Source: Panicum virgatum (lineage: Eukaryota > Streptophyta > Magnoliopsida > Poales > Poaceae). From it: a stretch of 64,000 bases of DNA. Location of the stretch: the NCBI RefSeq assembly GCF_016808335.1, contig NC_053141.1:18917756-18981755 (forward strand). The letters are read 5' to 3'. The translations under genes and the position numbers were made by a program. Within the stretch, counting starts at the first letter, position 1; each line of letters opens with the position of its first letter. This document shows positions 60,244 through 64,000 of the stretch, piece after piece. The notes under the pieces are model-generated. The model had not been told where the DNA came from. It worked only from the letters and a program-made list of their open reading frames with translations, and ran no database searches.

Positions 60244-60245
60244 TG

Positions 60246-61920
60246 TGTTAACGTAAAAATCAACACACTGGAATCCGAGGGCAAGTGTTCGCCGAGTCAC
60301 GGAAAATCAACCAAGCGTGCCAGTCAGTTTGACCATTTAACTGACAAAGTGAAAATAATTCTTCTAAGGTCAAAGGGGATCGGCCAATCAGGCCGATTTC
60401 ATCCTGACACTAGTAGCGATAACAGCACAGTGGAATAAAGCATGATAAATGAATAATCGGCCATGATAGATGAATAGCAGCACAGTTCGCCATGAGGCCG
60501 ATTTCCAACATCACTCAGGAGCTATCGGCTAAGAAGCCGATAGAAAATAGAGTGTCATTGGGCTTTTAATCCACCATGAACAGGACCATAAGCCAATAAT
60601 GCTTCGACTAACATTACTAACAGTATTTCTAGATGAAACGACAACGATACGCCCGGAAGTTGCAGTCTAGAAATACTACTAGCAAAAGATTAATCTAATC
60701 TCATCAGCCAATAGATCTATCCACAATAGAACTCGTTCCCGACAACACTTGAGAAACAGCCAATATTAAGATGCAACAGGCTATTGAACAATCTATCGTC
60801 TATTTTATCAAGATAAAGCTAATTAAATCAATCTGAACAACAAGACGATAGATTAACAATAAATCAGCCGATGCAATCTTACTCAAGGCTAGAATAATTA
60901 TGATTCTACCACATCTAGCAAGAGATAACGCTCACAAGATAGGGCAAAATCGATAACTGGTGAATACCGTAGATCCAAACAGAAGCGAATGTGCCGTCGG
61001 CCGGAGATCCAAGATACTCGTGGATAAGAACCAGATTCAACGACTGCGATGCGCCCGGAAGTTGAGATCTGGGATACCGGGCAACTTGTAGGTGAATCTA
61101 GACGAAACCACAGCGATGCGCCCGGTGGTTAAAGCCTAGAACTCCTGGTAGACGAAGACCGCGGCGAACTGGAGATCGAAACGATGCAGCCCAGCTTGCT
61201 GAAGAACTCATCAGAAATCTACATTACTACTACTAGGGTAGAAAGGCAAAGGTACTTGAGAAAGTAAATTATTTTGTATTGGTCGTGTGACAAACCTTTT
61301 ACGGAGACTAGGGGTACATATTTATACGGTAAACTAACTTGCCTCACAAGCAAAATCTAAACTAACAAAGAAATATTAAAATACATAGACTCCAATTTTC
61401 TATTCGTGGGATCCTTGCTAATTAAGCCCCTCGCCGATCCGTCCGTGTATAGATTGATCACCATACGTAATCATCCTGGACTCCTTCTGTGCGGCCCTTT
61501 GCTTTCTTATTTTAATCAATCATCAACCTGCGCACATGCCAAACGCTTCCCTTCTTTATTTAATCTCCTTTTGCTCACACGTGGTGGCCCTTCCTTTAAT
61601 CTTGCCTCTTTATTCATTCTGATTAGCTGCCACGCATGTACTACTTCCACATGCATCTTTTACTAATAAAATATCCGGCCACGATGCTAACCACACTTGA
61701 TTAACTAGAGCTCTTCACGTGATATAATCTGATATGTGCATGCAAGTTTTGTTAGCTTTCTCCTCTTGCCTTCACATGTCGATTCCACGTACTTGCATAC
61801 TCCTAGCTCTGTCGGCAACTGTCAATGCATATCAGCTTCCCTATTGATACTCTGTCACACTAACAGCCGATTGCTTCATAATTCAGATTACATCAGATTT
61901 ACCAAAATCTGGTGTCAACA
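60246..61920 (-). repeat. 5' LTR of LARD-like element (1675 bp)
   Basis: Plus-strand ends are TGTTAACGTAAAAATC and AATCTGGTGTCAACA. Near-identical to 53873-55638 apart from scattered substitutions and indels (for example TGTTAACG versus TGTTGACG). A minus-strand TATA box lies near 61318-61330. The right end is followed by TSD GCTCT. Confidence 0.9.
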
Positions 61921-61963
61921 GCTCTCTTCTAGTTTGGATTTGGGAGATATAATCAGTTACAAT

Positions 61964-62210
61964 GATTAATAGAGCACTTGCAATCATTCATGTCTAATTA
62001 TTTCAGTATCAACTATATGTAGCATAAAATGGATTCTAAATCATTTTTGAATTATTTGAGATTAATTTAGCACTTGCAATTATTCATATTTTAGAGTTTC
62101 AATACTTACTATATATAGCTTAAAATGGACTCTAAATATGTTTTGAATTGTTTCAGATTAATTTTGTACCTGCAATCATTTATGTTTGAGATTGTAATAC
62201 TGACTCTAAT
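61964..62210 (+). repeat. 96-bp tandem repeat, about 2.6 copies
   Basis: Copies start with GATTAAT at 61964, 62060 and 62156. Each has a GCACTTGCAATCATTCAT-like element and a TAAAATGGATTCTAAAT-like element. It is AT-rich, probably intronic, next to the LARD target site. Confidence 0.75.
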
Positions 62211-62294
62211 TTTGTTAATGAAGATTCATTTGCACGACTATGTCTTCATGTTGAATAAGAAGATGACAGTTCATTGCACATTTTCTACTTACAG

Positions 62295-62523
62295 TGATGA
62301 GGAGACCGGAGAATGGCCAGTGCCGACGAAGAAGCAGGTGAGATATGGTGCCTCTACCTTAAGATTTCTAAATTCCAATTATATATATATGCTAACTTGC
62401 CCCTCGGTGAATTGACAGCTCAAGCGAAAGGCCGAGAATATTCGCGTCCTCCTCAAATGCAAGCATTTCCAGCCGCCGGCAATTGCAAGCATTCTCAATT
62501 TGCAAGACACTGAGAAAAGCTAA
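62295..62523 (+). CDS. Last two exons of a small unrecognised plus-strand gene
   Basis: Exon 62295-62337 follows a TTACAG acceptor and ends AAGCAG|GTGAGA. An 81-bp intron ends TTGACAG, and exon 62419-62523 ends in TAA. The joined peptide tail includes DEETGEWPVPTKKQ, then LKRKAENIRVLLKCKHFQPP and ends DTEKS. Codon use is sensible and phases match, so I think it is real, but I do not recognise the family. Upstream exons were not found; the LARD and the Athila break lie 5' of here, so the gene may be interrupted, or its large upstream intron may have taken the insertion. Confidence 0.5.
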
Positions 62524-62640
62524 AACCAAAATTTACATGCCACATCTCTTGCTTTCCTTTTCGCAGCAGCCTTGTTTGCTTCAACAGAACCTTCACCGGA
62601 CCTTCAATGTCTATCTTGTGCAGTTTCCCTTACACCCCTG

Positions 62641-62838
62641 CTAGCCTGTGCCTCTGGCGGCCGCGCCAGCGCCCAGGTTGGACAGGCCCCCGCCCTGATG
62701 CTTGGCCATAGGCGCCTCGCTGTCCGTGGCGGCGCTCGGGGCTGAAATGGCCGGTGGGATGAAAGAGGTACGCCCCCTGAGGAAGGAGCAGAGGTTGTGG
62801 CACCATGGATTGCAAGAGAAATTGAGTGACAAGAACAT
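62641..62838 (-). CDS. Possible small minus-strand gene with GC-rich leader, unrecognised
   Basis: On the minus strand an AAACCCTAGCGCTGCCCC leader (about 62973 downwards) is typical of plant 5' UTRs. It is followed by an ATG at 62838 opening 65 residues, Ala/Gly-rich at the C-terminus (GGGLSNLGAGAAARGTG). An alternative spliced model (ATG 62913, donor at 62868, acceptor before 62776, stop at 62630) gives a 63-residue Arg-rich product. I cannot choose; neither shows a domain. It converges tail to tail with the plus-strand gene ending at 62523. Confidence 0.35.
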   Translation of the reverse strand: MFLSLNFSCNPWCHNLCSFLRGRTSFIPPAISAPSAATDSEAPMAKHQGGGLSNLGAGAAARGTG

Positions 62839-63117
62839 GAATTAAAGGAGATTCACAAGAGATTACACATCCATGCCTAGATGGGGAGGGAGGTCATCTC
62901 CAGTAGAATCCATTCCGCTCCAAATCGGCGGCCGCCGGCGAGGTCTCCGGGGGATGGGGCAGCGCTAGGGTTTGCGAGCCCTGAGCAGCTCGGGACAGGA
63001 AAGGGGAACGGGCGCATGGAGGGAGAAGGATGTCCCCTTTCTTTTTTTTTTCTCACGAAGGGATACGTGTGTAACTAGTGGCAAAGGTAGGTAATTTTAC
63101 CCTAACTCCACGATAAC

Positions 63118-63282
63118 AGGTGTTTTTGGAGCACCCCTTGAGGAGCTCTAGAAAAAACGTGGAGTTGACCCAACTCCAGGCTTTTTCTAGAGTTGGAGTT
63201 GCTGGAGCTGGACCCGTTTGGCACCACACATTGATGGAGTTGCTGGAGTTTTGAGAGTGGAGCTCTACCAAACACGTCCTAA
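63118..63282. repeat. Short MITE-like element
   Basis: The left GGTGTTTTTGGAGCACC and right GAGCTCTACCAAACACG ends are imperfect inverted copies, with repeated GGAGTTGCTGGAG inside. The GTTTGG...CCAAAC layout is typical of grass miniature elements. Ends and TSD were not fixed. Confidence 0.5.
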
Positions 63283-64000
63283 TTTTACATGTGTAGGTAT
63301 CAATTCACCATGTCTCGGGAACAAGAAATCTCAAATGGATGGTTCTACCCCACTTGGAGATATGACGAACACATGCAAATGTAGCAATAAACGACCCACA
63401 AGTTATGATTCTGATATAAAAAATTGTAGACATGGTAGTCTTCTTCATAACTCATGTCAAAAGTACATTTACGATGCATCATCAACCCGTAGGAAATATA
63501 TGAGTCGAATAAATTAGGGGGTCACGTCCACACATATTTTTCTACCATAAAAAAACACATATGGTTTATCCAATTTCTCGCAAGGTTATTCCTGAATTGA
63601 TTGAGGTTTATACATATGGTTTAGGGCAATCAATTGAGGTTGGATGTGTATTGGGTCCCAATTGGATGCTTGACTGGTTTGAGGTGGGCATTATCCACAA
63701 AATTAATGGTGAGCTTATGCACAAATAGTAAATAGAGTAGAATAAATTGAGGGGTATAAATTTTTTCCATACTAAATAGATCAAGATATCCCTATAAATC
63801 AATTAAGGGCTAATAATTGCATGTCCCCGGCCTTCCATCACTGCACATATAAAGCAATACACCTCTAGGGTTAATCATTGACCCCATTGTTGCCGCTGTT
63901 GTGCCAAGAATATGCTAACATATGAGTTTTTCTTCCAAGACAAGACCTCTCCGCCGATCGAAAGAGGGCTAAAGTTGCGCCAAGCATTTGATGCCATAAG
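63283..64000. other. AT-rich DNA with no supported feature
   Basis: Short frames such as 63218-63517 plus have no recognisable domain. A TATAAAG-like box near 63848, preceding CACCTCTAGGGTTAATC, could be a promoter of a gene to the right of the window, but that is a guess. Confidence 0.3.

Larger units (their letters stand above)
55639..60245 (-). other. Non-coding interior of LARD-like element, rich in GCCGAT/ATCGGC
   Basis: No gag, protease, RT or integrase motif is present in any frame; the longest open frames are about 130 codons and unlike known proteins. The hexamer GCCGAT or its complement occurs about forty times by eye, spread over the whole interior except the MITE. 55885-56065 is a diverged copy of an LTR segment (hairpin motif, then GGAGACGATGTAGCTCAGCT). 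The region presumably holds packaging and priming signals only. Confidence 0.75.
53873..61920 (-). mobile_element. Non-autonomous, non-coding LTR retrotransposon (LARD-like) with intact TSD
   Basis: LTRs are at 53873-55638 and 60246-61920. GCTCT flanks both outer ends (53868-53872 and 61921-61925), so this is a complete insertion. The 4.6-kb interior has no frame with a recognisable domain. On the minus strand, ACTGGGGGGCTTA directly precedes the left LTR (polypurine tract) and TTTTGACACGTCTGGTGGGA directly follows the right LTR (PBS-like). That fixes the minus orientation and suggests a Tat-type helper. A hAT MITE has inserted inside. Confidence 0.88.

Overview
This window is nuclear DNA of a grass (Poaceae), probably a panicoid. 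The evidence is the gene content (a plant-specific ASG1-like PH-domain gene family with GT-AG introns), the grass-type LTR-retrotransposon families (Tat with an antisense gene, Athila with its ORF1, a chromovirus, a Copia element whose LTR begins TGTTGGAAAT), and Tourist, CACTA and hAT miniature elements. I cannot name the species. I recognised no tRNA, rRNA or CRISPR.

Layout. 1-7118: 3' part of a decayed Tat-lineage Ty3/gypsy element (dual RNase H, integrase, two tandem-repeat blocks, a multi-exon antisense gene, 3' LTR). 7.1-9.2 kb: LTR fragments and unassigned DNA. 9616-19237: ASG1-like gene copy A, about 10 kb with a conserved open frame, whose introns carry a fold-back element, a MITE, a CACTA miniature, a degenerate chimeric exon and a solo LTR with target-site duplication (TSD). 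20.3-37.0 kb: nested retroelement debris (chromovirus body on minus, Athila-like LTR plus gag, a Tekay-like LTR, a 3'-truncated Copia). 37.4-41.7 kb: gene copy B, a paralogue that has lost exons 2-4 but keeps an open C-terminal half. 43-53.5 kb: a solo Tat LTR and an internally deleted Athila element (gag, protease and ORF1 kept; RT, RNase H and integrase gone). 53873-61920: a full-length non-coding LTR element with matching 5-bp TSDs, and a hAT MITE with its own TSD inside it. 62.3-63.0 kb: terminal exons of a small plus-strand gene facing a possible small minus-strand gene.

The host genes of interest are the two ASG1-like paralogues. Copy A reads as a 493-residue protein if a stop-containing pseudo-exon is skipped. 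Between the PH-like domain and the C-terminal segment, both copies carry an array of short exons that all start and end in phase 1 and encode variants of one 33-35 residue Gly/Gln/Asn-rich module. Such symmetric exons can be gained or lost without breaking the frame, and the two copies have different numbers.

Most else is retroelement. The premature stops I could compare with sister copies or family consensus are mainly CAG to TAG, CGA to TGA or TGG to TGA/TAG, as expected from methylation-linked C-to-T decay. The most unusual non-coding signals are in the 8-kb non-autonomous element: roughly forty GCCGAT/ATCGGC hexamers in its 4.6-kb interior, and a family of hairpins with a conserved apical sequence but different, self-complementary stems.
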